A DNA stretch of 5,348 bases from Planctomycetota bacterium. Its GTDB lineage: Bacteria > Planctomycetota > Phycisphaerae > UBA1845. Position numbers and translations under genes: made by a program. The notes beneath the pieces were generated by a model that was not told the DNA's origin, did not search any database, and saw nothing but the letters and a program-made list of their open reading frames with translations. Positions 1 through 5,289 of this stretch are shown here, in pieces (within the stretch, counting starts at the first letter, position 1; each line of letters starts with the position of its first letter). Where the stretch lies: positions 1 through 5,348 of the forward strand of contig JADFIX010000360.1 of assembly GCA_022566435.1 (NCBI GenBank), in the 5' to 3' direction.

Positions 1-84
1 TCGAGTAGAATTCCGCTTTTCGCCGGTAGAACCCGCCGTGCCTGGCTGAAGAAGCGGATCGACGACAGACCGCGGCGGGGCTAG
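1..84 (+). other. Possible 3' tail of an upstream gene (weak)
   Basis: Frame 1 is open from the window edge to a TAG at 82-84, giving 27 codons. The peptide is rich in arginine and lysine and ends DDRPRRG. The SRPBCC gene starts 39 bases further on, so a gene entering from the left and ending here is possible. An open run this short is common by chance in GC-rich DNA and I recognise no family. It is listed only so that the left edge is not read as empty. No promoter is evident between 85 and 109. Confidence 0.15.
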
Positions 85-109
85 CTCGAAGGGGTTCGCG
101 ATCACAACG

Positions 110-115
110 AAAGGA
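110..115 (+). promoter_or_regulatory. Ribosome binding site of the SRPBCC gene
   Basis: AAAGGA lies 8 bases before the ATG at 124 and is a good Shine-Dalgarno match. It supports that ATG, or the adjacent in-frame ATG at 127 with an 11-base gap, as the start. No earlier in-frame start competes, because frame 1 has a TAG at 82-84. Confidence 0.6.
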
Positions 116-123
116 CGTGCACG

Positions 124-678
124 ATGATGCCACGTAACACACTCTTGGCCATATCGGCCTTGTGCGGTTGGACTGCCGGTGTGATTGCGGAGCAGCCGCC
201 GTTGGTACATGAGGGAATCATTCGGGCATCCGTGGATCAGGTGTGGGCGGCGTTTACGACCAAGAAAGGCCTTGAATCCTGGATGGTGCCGCACGCCGAG
301 ATCGACCTGCGTGTGAACGGGAAGATGCGCACCAACTATCACGCCGACGGTGCGATCGGCGATCCGAATACGATCGAAAACACGATTCTCAGTTTCGATC
401 CGAAGCGAATGCTCTCGCTAAGAGCTACCAAGCCGCCGGCGAACTTCCCGTTCAAGAGCGCGATCAAGGGTACATGGTCGGTAATGTATTTCGATGCGCT
501 TGGCCCTAAGCGCACAAGACTCCGGGTCATCGGTCTCGGTTACGGCACGGACGAAGAGGCTACGAGAATGCGGGCGTTCTTTGAGATGGCTAACGCGTGG
601 ACCATCCGCAAGCTGCAAGAAAAATTCCCCGCCCCGGCGGACGCTTCCGGCGAACAAGGAACAAAAAAAGAAGAGTGA
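124..678 (+). CDS. Exported SRPBCC / AHSA1-like (START-fold) protein
   Basis: The 184-residue product opens with a signal peptide: MMPR, a hydrophobic stretch at about residues 7-21, and a likely signal peptidase I site after V20-I21-A22. The mature part carries the N-terminal signature of the AHSA1/SRPBCC fold: a strand ending near R34, then V40-W41-A42-A43-F44-T45, G49-L50, W53, P56 and A58-E59-I60-D61-L62-R63 with G66-K67 following. A long C-terminal helix (about residues 144-166, ending LQEKF) would close the hydrophobic cavity. After about residue 168 comes a disordered, charged tail ending TKKEE. The fold binds hydrophobic ligands or acts as a co-chaperone module, and the ligand cannot be predicted here. 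Most AHSA1-like proteins are cytoplasmic, so the signal peptide is unusual and suggests a periplasmic role. The fold call is firm; the function is unknown. Confidence 0.85.
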   Translation: MMPRNTLLAISALCGWTAGVIAEQPPLVHEGIIRASVDQVWAAFTTKKGLESWMVPHAEIDLRVNGKMRTNYHADGAIGDPNTIENTILSFDPKRMLSLRATKPPANFPFKSAIKGTWSVMYFDALGPKRTRLRVIGLGYGTDEEATRMRAFFEMANAWTIRKLQEKFPAPADASGEQGTKKEE

Positions 679-680
679 CA

Positions 681-929
681 ATGAGGCTGCTCAAAATAAT
701 CGCCTTTGGGCTTTGTCGATACTCTCGGATCAGCGTTGGTCTTACCGGGCCATGGGCGCAATATTTACGTATCAACAAGGTGGCAGGCTTAAACCGGCGA
801 GTATGCGGCTGTTTCTGCCGTTCATTCCGTACTCGTTGCCAACAAGAGGACTTATGTGTCCTGGCAGTATGCTTTCCGTATCATCGCATCCGAATCGGGA
901 GCGTGAAGGAAGAGCGACGTAGCGACTAG
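681..929 (+). pseudogene. Possible broken gene after the SRPBCC gene
   Basis: An ATG at 681 follows the SRPBCC stop after two bases, and a purine-rich GAAGAG lies 5 bases upstream, so the site looks like a coupled translation start. The first residues, MRLLKIIAFGL, resemble the start of a membrane or exported protein. From about residue 12 the reading becomes Arg- and Cys-rich and unlike a protein. In frame 1 of the same stretch, a plausible protein end runs from about 790 to the TGA at 904-906 (...NKRTYVSWQYAFRIIASESG). This would fit a gene disrupted by frameshifts, with its start in frame 3 and its end in frame 1. Frame 1 also has a TAA at 787-789, so more than one lesion would be needed. 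I recognise no family, and chance remains a fair alternative. Confidence 0.25.
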
Positions 930-1223
930 CGACTGAAGGCGACCGATTGGTGCTACCGAATAGGCTGATGACGACCGAGTAGGGAGTCTGAAGGAATGAG
1001 GGGGAAGGCTGAAGCCGAGCGGTAGCGAGACTGAGGCTGGCGACCGCACCGATTTGACCAGACCAGAAAAGCTGTCAAGAGGAATTCTCCGATGGCGCCG
1101 AAGGTTCTTGTGGACGTGCGCCAAGGGATGGCCATGTGACATGCAGTCGAGATTGCGCAGAGAAACTAGGGAAACTATCGCCTGCCCAAGCCACCCTTCA
1201 AATCACGATCCACTAGTCGCAGG
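907..1223. other. Gene-free stretch, G/A-rich with short GCGAC repeats
   Basis: No frame on either strand gives a believable protein; the translations are Arg/Ser/Pro-rich noise. On the + strand, 907-1050 is strongly G+A-rich. GCGAC occurs at 914, 922, 929 and 939, and again at 1040. GCTACCG (952-958) can pair with CGGTAGC (1020-1026), and just inside it GGCT (963-966) with AGCC (1013-1016), so an RNA from here could fold, but pairings of this size are expected by chance. Further on, TGGCGC (1093-1098) can pair with GCGCCA (1118-1123), and an 11-base palindrome CATGT-G-ACATG sits at 1133-1143. At 1092 an ATG with AGAGGA 8 bases upstream opens a frame of only 15 codons (MAPKVLVDVRQGMAM). I cannot assign a function. 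Confidence 0.4.
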
Positions 1224-1412
1224 ATGGACCAATGGAAAGCCAAACTTGATCGAGATACCCGTCAGCAAGGCCATGACGAGCCCCCGAGGGGACGCTACGG
1301 GCACACCCTGGCAAGCGTCGTCGATCTCGTTACCGTCGCCGGCACCCTCGCACGACGTGCCTGCGCCGCAAGACTCGGCCGCCTAATGAGTCGCACTGGG
1401 GGCAGGTCGTAA
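1224..1412 (+). CDS. Weak small hypothetical ORF, 62 aa
   Basis: This frame is the most protein-like in the 907-1486 gap. It begins MDQWKAKLDRDTRQQGHDEP, has a moderately hydrophobic segment in the middle (ASVVDLVTVAGTLARR), and ends Arg-rich. Many of its codons in the 1312-1380 part end in C or G, as in the solid genes of the window. Against it: there is no usable Shine-Dalgarno site (a GCAGG touches the ATG), it is short, an overlapping frame 1 is also open at 1054-1386, and I recognise no family. A real small protein, the remnant of a larger gene, and chance are all possible. Confidence 0.22.
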   Translation: MDQWKAKLDRDTRQQGHDEPPRGRYGHTLASVVDLVTVAGTLARRACAARLGRLMSRTGGRS

Positions 1413-1486
1413 TCTCGCAGCGTTCGCTAAGCGCGACGATAGGGGCGTTGTTCGAATAGAAAGCACCTGATCTCTGCGGAGAATTG
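1413..1486. other. Spacer downstream of the LigD-like gene
   Basis: This is the 3' side of the minus-strand phosphoesterase gene. Around 1420-1440 an imperfect pairing (CGTTCGC with GCGCGACG) could form a short hairpin, but no T run follows on either strand. I therefore do not call a terminator here. Confidence 0.3.
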
Positions 1487-1855
1487 TCAAGTTGTATCGC
1501 GATATTCCACCGTTCGCAGTGACCACGCTCCACCCTCCTCGACAAGGCAAAAACGCCCGCTCAGGCGTAGGCCTAGTAGTTCGACCGAACAGCATCGTTC
1601 TGTGAAACGTACATAATTCACAATGCCGTGATCCACGCGAACGACTTGTCCGCGACCTTTGCTGATGGGACCTTCGTACTCTAGGTAGGCCATTCGATGG
1701 TCCGCAATGCGTTTCGCAGGTATCGGGAGACTCGCAGCGTCGATCGGTTCGCGGGCGAGTTGCCACGTGAGCAGGACGCCGCCGTGTTCGAGCATCAGAT
1801 CCCAATGCTCGCCACCGGCGACAACGTGATGTAGAATAACAAAGCGTGAGGCCAT
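1487..1855 (-). CDS. Stand-alone LigD-type 3'-phosphoesterase domain protein
   Basis: The 122-residue product matches the N-terminal phosphoesterase domain of bacterial DNA ligase D over its whole length. Visible marks are R4-F5-V6-I7-L8 then H9-H10, the core H17-W18-D19-L20-M21-L22-E23 with G25-G26-V27-L28, W31, the DHRMAYLEYEG block (D52, H53, Y57, E61, G62), and a final L96-x-L98-x-G100-x-F102-x-L104 strand. In full LigD proteins this domain uses Mn2+ to trim 3' ribonucleotides and phosphates at breaks, through His/Asp metal ligands like H10, H17, D19 and H53. The usual Arg two residues after the Asp (HWDLRLE) is Met21 here. No ligase or polymerase domain is fused or adjacent, so this is a single-domain version. 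Such proteins are often annotated as 'DNA polymerase ligase N-terminal domain'. The start is the only sensible ATG and has no clear SD. A role in DNA-end or RNA-end processing is inferred. Confidence 0.85.
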   Translation of the reverse strand: MASRFVILHHVVAGGEHWDLMLEHGGVLLTWQLAREPIDAASLPIPAKRIADHRMAYLEYEGPISKGRGQVVRVDHGIVNYVRFTERCCSVELLGLRLSGRFCLVEEGGAWSLRTVEYRDTT

Positions 1856-1951
1856 GGCGCACGAGACTGAAAGAACCTCGGAAGACCTGCGAGAATTCTA
1901 CTTCGCGGGTGGCGAAACTGAAAGCGGCGAGAATTCATGGAGGAAACCGTC
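1856..1951. promoter_or_regulatory. Divergent promoter region between the LigD-like and lipoprotein genes
   Basis: The two genes point away from each other, so both promoters should lie in these 96 bases. On the minus strand a TAGAAT hexamer (plus positions 1895-1900) is a fair -10 for the phosphoesterase gene, but its -35 partner is poor. The 10-base sequence GCGAGAATTC occurs twice in direct orientation, at 1889-1898 and 1927-1936. Between the copies is a small inverted repeat, TTCGC (1902-1906) and GCGAA (1912-1916). These could be regulator sites, but nothing proves it. Confidence 0.35.
1939..1944 (+). promoter_or_regulatory. Ribosome binding site that sets the lipoprotein start
   Basis: GGAGGA is 7 bases before the ATG at 1952, close to an ideal Shine-Dalgarno site. 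It overlaps the alternative in-frame ATG at 1937, so that upstream start would have no SD of its own. The start is therefore placed at 1952, which also gives a normal-length lipoprotein signal. Confidence 0.75.
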
Positions 1952-2665
1952 ATGAACCCGAATCCCAAGACCACACGATTCGTACACCGGACCATCCTCG
2001 TCGTGCTTACCGCACTTCTGGTTCCGGGCTGCGGACCGAGTTACCACCAATTGCGCCGCGAAGGTCAACAACTGATGGTCGGTGAAAGCTACGGCCCCGC
2101 GCGGTCGTATTTCCTGCAGGCGCGGTCCAAGAGACCCCGTGAGGCCGACAACCTGCACGACCTCGGCGCGTGTAGCGTGATGGTCGCAAAGGACAGATTC
2201 GCCCGGATGAACCACGCCGCCGCGATGCGGGAACTCGATGCCGCGCTGGCCTACTACACCGAAGCCATCGACACCTGTCCCGCCCATCAAGCATCTCTTG
2301 AAGGGCAACGGGTCGCGCTCAAACTAAGAGGACAGTTTGACGAAGCGCTGGCGCGGGCCGAATGGGCCGCCGAGTTCCTCGGTCCATCCGCCAAGCAGTA
2401 CATGTTGCTCGCCGCCGAATTGGAGGAGCGGGGTCAACTCGATAACGCCCTACTTCGCTATCGTCAGGCGGTCGCGGTTGAGCCGCGAAATGCGAAAGCC
2501 CATAGAACCTTCGCCGTTTTTCTCTTTTCCCACGAGAACGACGAGGCAGGAGTCTACCACCTGCAACAGGCCTATCAGGTCGATCCGACGGACACGTGGG
2601 TCATCGACGAGTTGGCCAAAAGACGCGCCCTGCCCGCGCTGACCGCGCAAGAAGAGGGTTCCTAG
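1952..2665 (+). CDS. TPR-repeat lipoprotein
   Basis: The 237-residue product has a lipoprotein signal peptide: a basic start (K6, R9, R13), a hydrophobic core at about residues 14-24, and the lipobox V24-P25-G26-C27, where Cys27 would be lipidated. Proline at -2 is less usual but occurs. Residues after Cys27 are Gly-Pro, not Asp, so by the E. coli rule it would go to the outer membrane. The rest is helical with tetratricopeptide-like units, clearest at about 113-143 (GQFDEALARAEWA), 147-178 (GQLDNALLRYRQAVAVEPRN) and 181-212 (HLQQAYQVDPTD), with weaker ones at 38-62 and 92-110. TPR proteins are binding scaffolds. The stop is 8 bases before the asparagine synthetase gene, suggesting one transcript. 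The partner and precise job are unknown. Extending the start to 1937 would add only five residues. Confidence 0.85.
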   Translation: MNPNPKTTRFVHRTILVVLTALLVPGCGPSYHQLRREGQQLMVGESYGPARSYFLQARSKRPREADNLHDLGACSVMVAKDRFARMNHAAAMRELDAALAYYTEAIDTCPAHQASLEGQRVALKLRGQFDEALARAEWAAEFLGPSAKQYMLLAAELEERGQLDNALLRYRQAVAVEPRNAKAHRTFAVFLFSHENDEAGVYHLQQAYQVDPTDTWVIDELAKRRALPALTAQEEGS

Positions 2666-2673
2666 GCCGCTAC

Positions 2674-4608
2674 ATGTGCGGTATTTGCGGGATCATTTCG
2701 TTCGACGGACAGCCGGTTCAAAAACAACGACTGCATCGTAGCTGTCAGGCCATGCGGCACCGCGGCCCGGACGATGTCGGTACATGGGGGCACATCGCGT
2801 CGGAATTCACCGTGGGCCTTGGCGCGGTGCGATTGGCCGTTCAAGATCCAACCGCGCAGGGTCGCCAACCCATGGTCGACCGGGACAAGCGCTTCGCATT
2901 AGTCTTCAACGGCGAAATCTACAATTTCCGGGACCTGCGGCGTGAACTCATTGGTGACGGCATACCCTTCGTCTCCCATTGCGATACGGAGGTCGTGCTT
3001 CATGCGTGTATCAAATGGGGGCCCGATGCGGTTCATCGGTTCAACGGGATGTGGGCCCTCGCCTTCTACGATTCCCAAACGCAAAGCGGATTTCTGTCGC
3101 GCGATCGGTTCGGCATCAAACCCCTCTTCTACTGTCGCCAAGAGCGAGAATTGCTTTGGGCTAGCGAAGTTCGCGCGATTGCCGCGTTGGGCCTCTGCGA
3201 CCGAGAGATCGATCCGCAGGCGCTTGTCGATCATGTGCAGTTCGGTTTCATCGGACAACCGACCACCATCTACAAGAACGTCCGCCGATTGGCGCCCGGC
3301 CATTCGCTTGTCTTCGATCGTCGCGGGCTCGGCGAACCGACTCGCTATTTTGACCCACTCGCCGGGCAGGATGATCCCGGTGCCACGGCGCCGGGTCACA
3401 CTTCCTCCGCTCTTCGAAGAACGATGGCGGAGGCCGTCGCCGCTCGCTGCGTATCGGACGTTCCGATCGGGGCCTTCTTATCCGGCGGGCTGGACTCCTC
3501 CATCATCGTGGCCCACCTTTCAGAGGCGCTAGGAGGGCGGATTAAGACGTTCTGCGTCGGATACGCGGGGCAAGCATCGTACGACGAATCGGTATACGCC
3601 AGGATGGTCGCGGATCGGTTCGGTACGGAACACAACGAAATCGTGATCACCGAAGACGACGCCGTGGAGGCGATCCCTCGCTTGCTCGATCATCTCGGGG
3701 AGCCGGTCGGCGACGCATCCATTATTCCGACGGCGCTTGTTTCGGAATTTGCCGCCCGTTCGGTGACCGTCGCACTCAGCGGAGACGGCGCCGACGAATT
3801 GTTCGGCGGCTATTGGCGCTACCTGGGTCACAACGCGTTTCATACCTACCGGGCGATTCCTCGAATCGTCAGAGAATACCTGATCGAACCGTCGGTCAGG
3901 TTGTTTGGCTCATCGAAGTCATCTCAAGTCGGGAACCGTGTCCGCCAAATTCAAAAACTGCTTCGCACCGGCGACACCAACGCATTGGCTCGCCATATCG
4001 CGTGGTCGCGAATCCTGGCGCCCGAAGCTTCCGACCTACTCGTGCCGTCCGAACGGAGCATCGAGGCCGATCGAACCGCCCTCAATCGGGCGGAAGCCTT
4101 AACCGAATCGCTTGCGGACAAGCGCGACCCGATTGCGAGAGTCCTGGCTTACGACCTGCTTTATCAACTTCCCGCGGATATGCTTCACAAAGTAGACCTC
4201 GCGGGAATGATGCACTCGTTGGAAATTCGGGTGCCCTTCCTCGATCCAGCCATGGTGCGGATGGCGCTTTCCCTGCCGTCGTCGGCCAAAATCCACCGAG
4301 GAAGGCGGAAACGCGCACTCGTCGAGGCGTACCGAGGCCGCCTTCCCGACCCCGTCCTGGACCGCCCCAAGCAAGGCTTCGAGCTGCCGATCGGCGAATT
4401 TCTCCGCGATCGGCTCCGAGACCTGTTTCACGACACGGTCGATCGCGCAACCGTGCAGTCGATCGGCCTGCTCTCTTACGATGCCATTCAACGCATCTAT
4501 GACCAGCACCTAAGCCGGCGTGCCGAACACGCGGATGTGCTTTTCGCCGTTTTGTCGCTCTGCTGGTGGTGGCGTCGCGAGCGAAACCAGGCCGCCGAAA
4601 CTACCTGA
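2674..4608 (+). CDS. asnB: Asparagine synthetase, glutamine-hydrolysing (AsnB family)
   Basis: The 644-residue product is a complete two-domain amidotransferase. The N-terminal class II glutaminase domain starts MCGICGI; Cys2 becomes the N-terminal nucleophile after Met removal, which fixes the start at 2674 although the frame is open further upstream. It has M27-R28-H29-R30-G31-P32-D33-D34, R53, F78-N79-G80-E81 and D104. The C-terminal synthetase domain has the ATP PP-loop S270-G-G-L-D-S-S276, S369-G-D-G-A-D-E-L-F-G-G-Y380, and the V507-D-L-A-G block running to R519-V-P-F-L-D524. Known reaction: Asp + Gln + ATP to Asn + Glu + AMP + PPi. Relatives of the same length amidate sugar or peptide precursors in surface-polymer or natural-product clusters, so the true substrate is uncertain and the symbol marks the family. 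A weak AGAGGG at 2653-2658 is 15 bases away, so translation is probably coupled to the lipoprotein gene. Confidence 0.93.
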   Translation: MCGICGIISFDGQPVQKQRLHRSCQAMRHRGPDDVGTWGHIASEFTVGLGAVRLAVQDPTAQGRQPMVDRDKRFALVFNGEIYNFRDLRRELIGDGIPFVSHCDTEVVLHACIKWGPDAVHRFNGMWALAFYDSQTQSGFLSRDRFGIKPLFYCRQERELLWASEVRAIAALGLCDREIDPQALVDHVQFGFIGQPTTIYKNVRRLAPGHSLVFDRRGLGEPTRYFDPLAGQDDPGATAPGHTSSALRRTMAEAVAARCVSDVPIGAFLSGGLDSSIIVAHLSEALGGRIKTFCVGYAGQASYDESVYARMVADRFGTEHNEIVITEDDAVEAIPRLLDHLGEPVGDASIIPTALVSEFAARSVTVALSGDGADELFGGYWRYLGHNAFHTYRAIPRIVREYLIEPSVRLFGSSKSSQVGNRVRQIQKLLRTGDTNALARHIAWSRILAPEASDLLVPSERSIEADRTALNRAEALTESLADKRDPIARVLAYDLLYQLPADMLHKVDLAGMMHSLEIRVPFLDPAMVRMALSLPSSAKIHRGRRKRALVEAYRGRLPDPVLDRPKQGFELPIGEFLRDRLRDLFHDTVDRATVQSIGLLSYDAIQRIYDQHLSRRAEHADVLFAVLSLCWWWRRERNQAAETT

Positions 4609-4795
4609 GCGGGCGCAAGTACCCGGCTAGCCCTTCTAGAACGCCGGTTTCGGTCGCCTACGGTACTTTGCGATATGCCCGACCGCGTTTGCTGGTGCGG
4701 CGCGATTCCCGGGCAAACCGACGTCTACCGATGTCGCTCGGGGACCAGTCCGCCACCGGTATCGTCCCGCATCAGGTATTCGGCGCACGGACGGG
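4609..4795. other. Intergenic spacer between asnB and the rpmE promoter
   Basis: No gene is supported here. Frame 1 is open from 4675 into rpmE, but the 65 extra residues it would add do not belong to any L31 protein. A GGGC/GCCC pairing just after the asnB stop is too short, and without a T run, to be called a terminator. Confidence 0.5.
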
Positions 4796-4824
4796 TTGCC
4801 AGAATCGCCCTAGCGGGCTACAAT
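4796..4824 (+). promoter_or_regulatory. Sigma-70-type promoter of rpmE
   Basis: TTGCCA (4796-4801) and TACAAT (4819-4824) are separated by exactly 17 bases. The -35 matches TTGACA at four of six positions, including TTG, and the -10 matches TATAAT at five of six. Transcription would start near 4831, leaving a leader of about 39 bases that holds the SD site. This is the strongest promoter-like sequence in the window, as expected for a ribosomal protein gene. Confidence 0.75.
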
Positions 4825-4855
4825 GTGCGGCTCGATACTCGATCAGAAATGCAGC

Positions 4856-4861
4856 GAGGTG
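4856..4861 (+). promoter_or_regulatory. Ribosome binding site of rpmE
   Basis: GAGGTG lies 8 bases before the ATG at 4870. Together with the promoter at 4796-4824 it fixes the rpmE start and rules out the longer in-frame start at 4675, which lies upstream of the promoter. Confidence 0.75.
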
Positions 4862-4869
4862 AACTTACA

Positions 4870-5118
4870 ATGAAAAAAGACATTCATCCGAAATACGTGA
4901 AGGCCGTGGTCAAGTGCGGTTGTGGCTCGACTTGGGAAACGCGGAGTACGAATCCCGAAATCAAAGTGGAGATTTGCTCTTCGTGCCACCCGTTCTTTAC
5001 GGGTACCCAGAAGATGGTGGACGCCCTTGGTCGAGTGGACCGCTTCCAAAAGAAGTTCGGCGACGAATACTTCAAAAAGACTACGAAAAAGAAACCCGTC
5101 AAACGGCGCCGCGGTTAG
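4870..5118 (+). CDS. rpmE: 50S ribosomal protein L31, zinc-binding type
   Basis: The 82-residue product begins [10 protein letters not shown], the standard opening of L31. It has the zinc-binding cysteines C16-G-C18 and C36-S-S-C39, followed by H40-P41-F42 and T44-G45, then the typical G54-R55-V56-D57-R58-F59 block. This is the C+ (zinc) form, not the zinc-free paralogue made during zinc starvation. L31 sits at the central protuberance of the large subunit and bridges to the small subunit. The body is normal and the C-terminus is extended by a very basic tail ([14 protein letters not shown]), making it longer than the usual 66-75 residues; the tail probably contacts rRNA. It has its own promoter and terminator, and the next gene is probably prfA, a common arrangement. 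Confidence 0.96.
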   Translation: MKKDIHPKYVKAVVKCGCGSTWETRSTNPEIKVEICSSCHPFFTGTQKMVDALGRVDRFQKKFGDEYFKKTTKKKPVKRRRG

Positions 5119-5142
5119 CGCCTCTGACGTCGAATCTCGTTT

Positions 5143-5183
5143 CCACGCGCGTGCCCTCTACCGGCCACGGGCGTGGTTTTTTT
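5143..5183 (+). terminator. Rho-independent terminator after rpmE
   Basis: CCACGC (5143-5148) pairs with GCGTGG (5171-5176), and seven T follow directly (5177-5183). Inside, GTG (5151-5153) can pair with CAC (5166-5168) to strengthen the stem. It begins 24 bases after the rpmE stop and should separate rpmE from the following gene. Confidence 0.75.
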
Positions 5184-5289
5184 GGCGAGCACACCGATCC
5201 GCCGCCGATACCAGATTCGCAGGACGCGCGAACTCTTGCAGGGGGTGCCGCCGACCACGCAGCCAAACATCCGTTTCTAAGACGACTGG
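5184..5289. other. Spacer between the terminator and prfA
   Basis: If the terminator at 5143-5183 works, a promoter for the next gene should be in these 106 bases. TTGCAG at 5236-5241 is a possible -35, but the nearest AT-rich hexamer (5265-5270) is 23 bases away, too far for a normal promoter. No SD site is clear before 5290. Confidence 0.35.

Noticed and set aside
1..12. GTAGAATTC near the left edge shared, inverted, with the 1892-1901 region
   Set aside because: Only nine bases match and the flanks differ, so it is not evidence for a mobile element end or a repeat.
964..1012. C/D-box-like words (CTGATGA, then CTGA) in the G/A-rich stretch
   Set aside because: The first base of the C box does not fit, the terminal stem is missing, and such RNAs are not expected in bacteria.
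852..1142. 96-residue minus-strand ORF in the gene-poor region
   Set aside because: The translation is a Ser/Pro/Arg-rich complement of the G/A-rich strand, with no domain-like pattern.
1133..1143. Palindrome CATGT-G-ACATG as a possible operator
   Set aside because: A single 11-base palindrome with no promoter or start codon at a fitting distance is likely by chance.
1383..1862. 159-residue minus-strand ORF overlapping the phosphoesterase gene
   Set aside because: It is longer but Arg/Thr/Ser-rich with no family features, while the other minus frame holds clear LigD motifs.
1898..2308. 136-residue minus-strand ORF inside the lipoprotein gene
   Set aside because: It is antisense to a well-supported gene with a signal peptide, SD site and TPR units, and is a typical shadow frame.
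2596..2673. Upstream in-frame extension of the asparagine synthetase gene
   Set aside because: It overlaps the 3' end of the lipoprotein gene and would bury Cys2, which must be the N-terminal residue for glutaminase activity.
3813..4502. 229-residue plus-strand ORF inside the asparagine synthetase gene
   Set aside because: It is an out-of-frame shadow of a conserved enzyme, extremely rich in Arg, Pro and Ser.
4605..4640. Possible terminator after the asparagine synthetase gene
   Set aside because: Only a 4-base stem can be drawn and no T run follows.
4675..4869. In-frame 5' extension of rpmE with a CxC motif near its start
   Set aside because: L31 begins at [10 protein letters not shown]. 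The extension lies partly upstream of the promoter, has no SD site and resembles no L31 protein.
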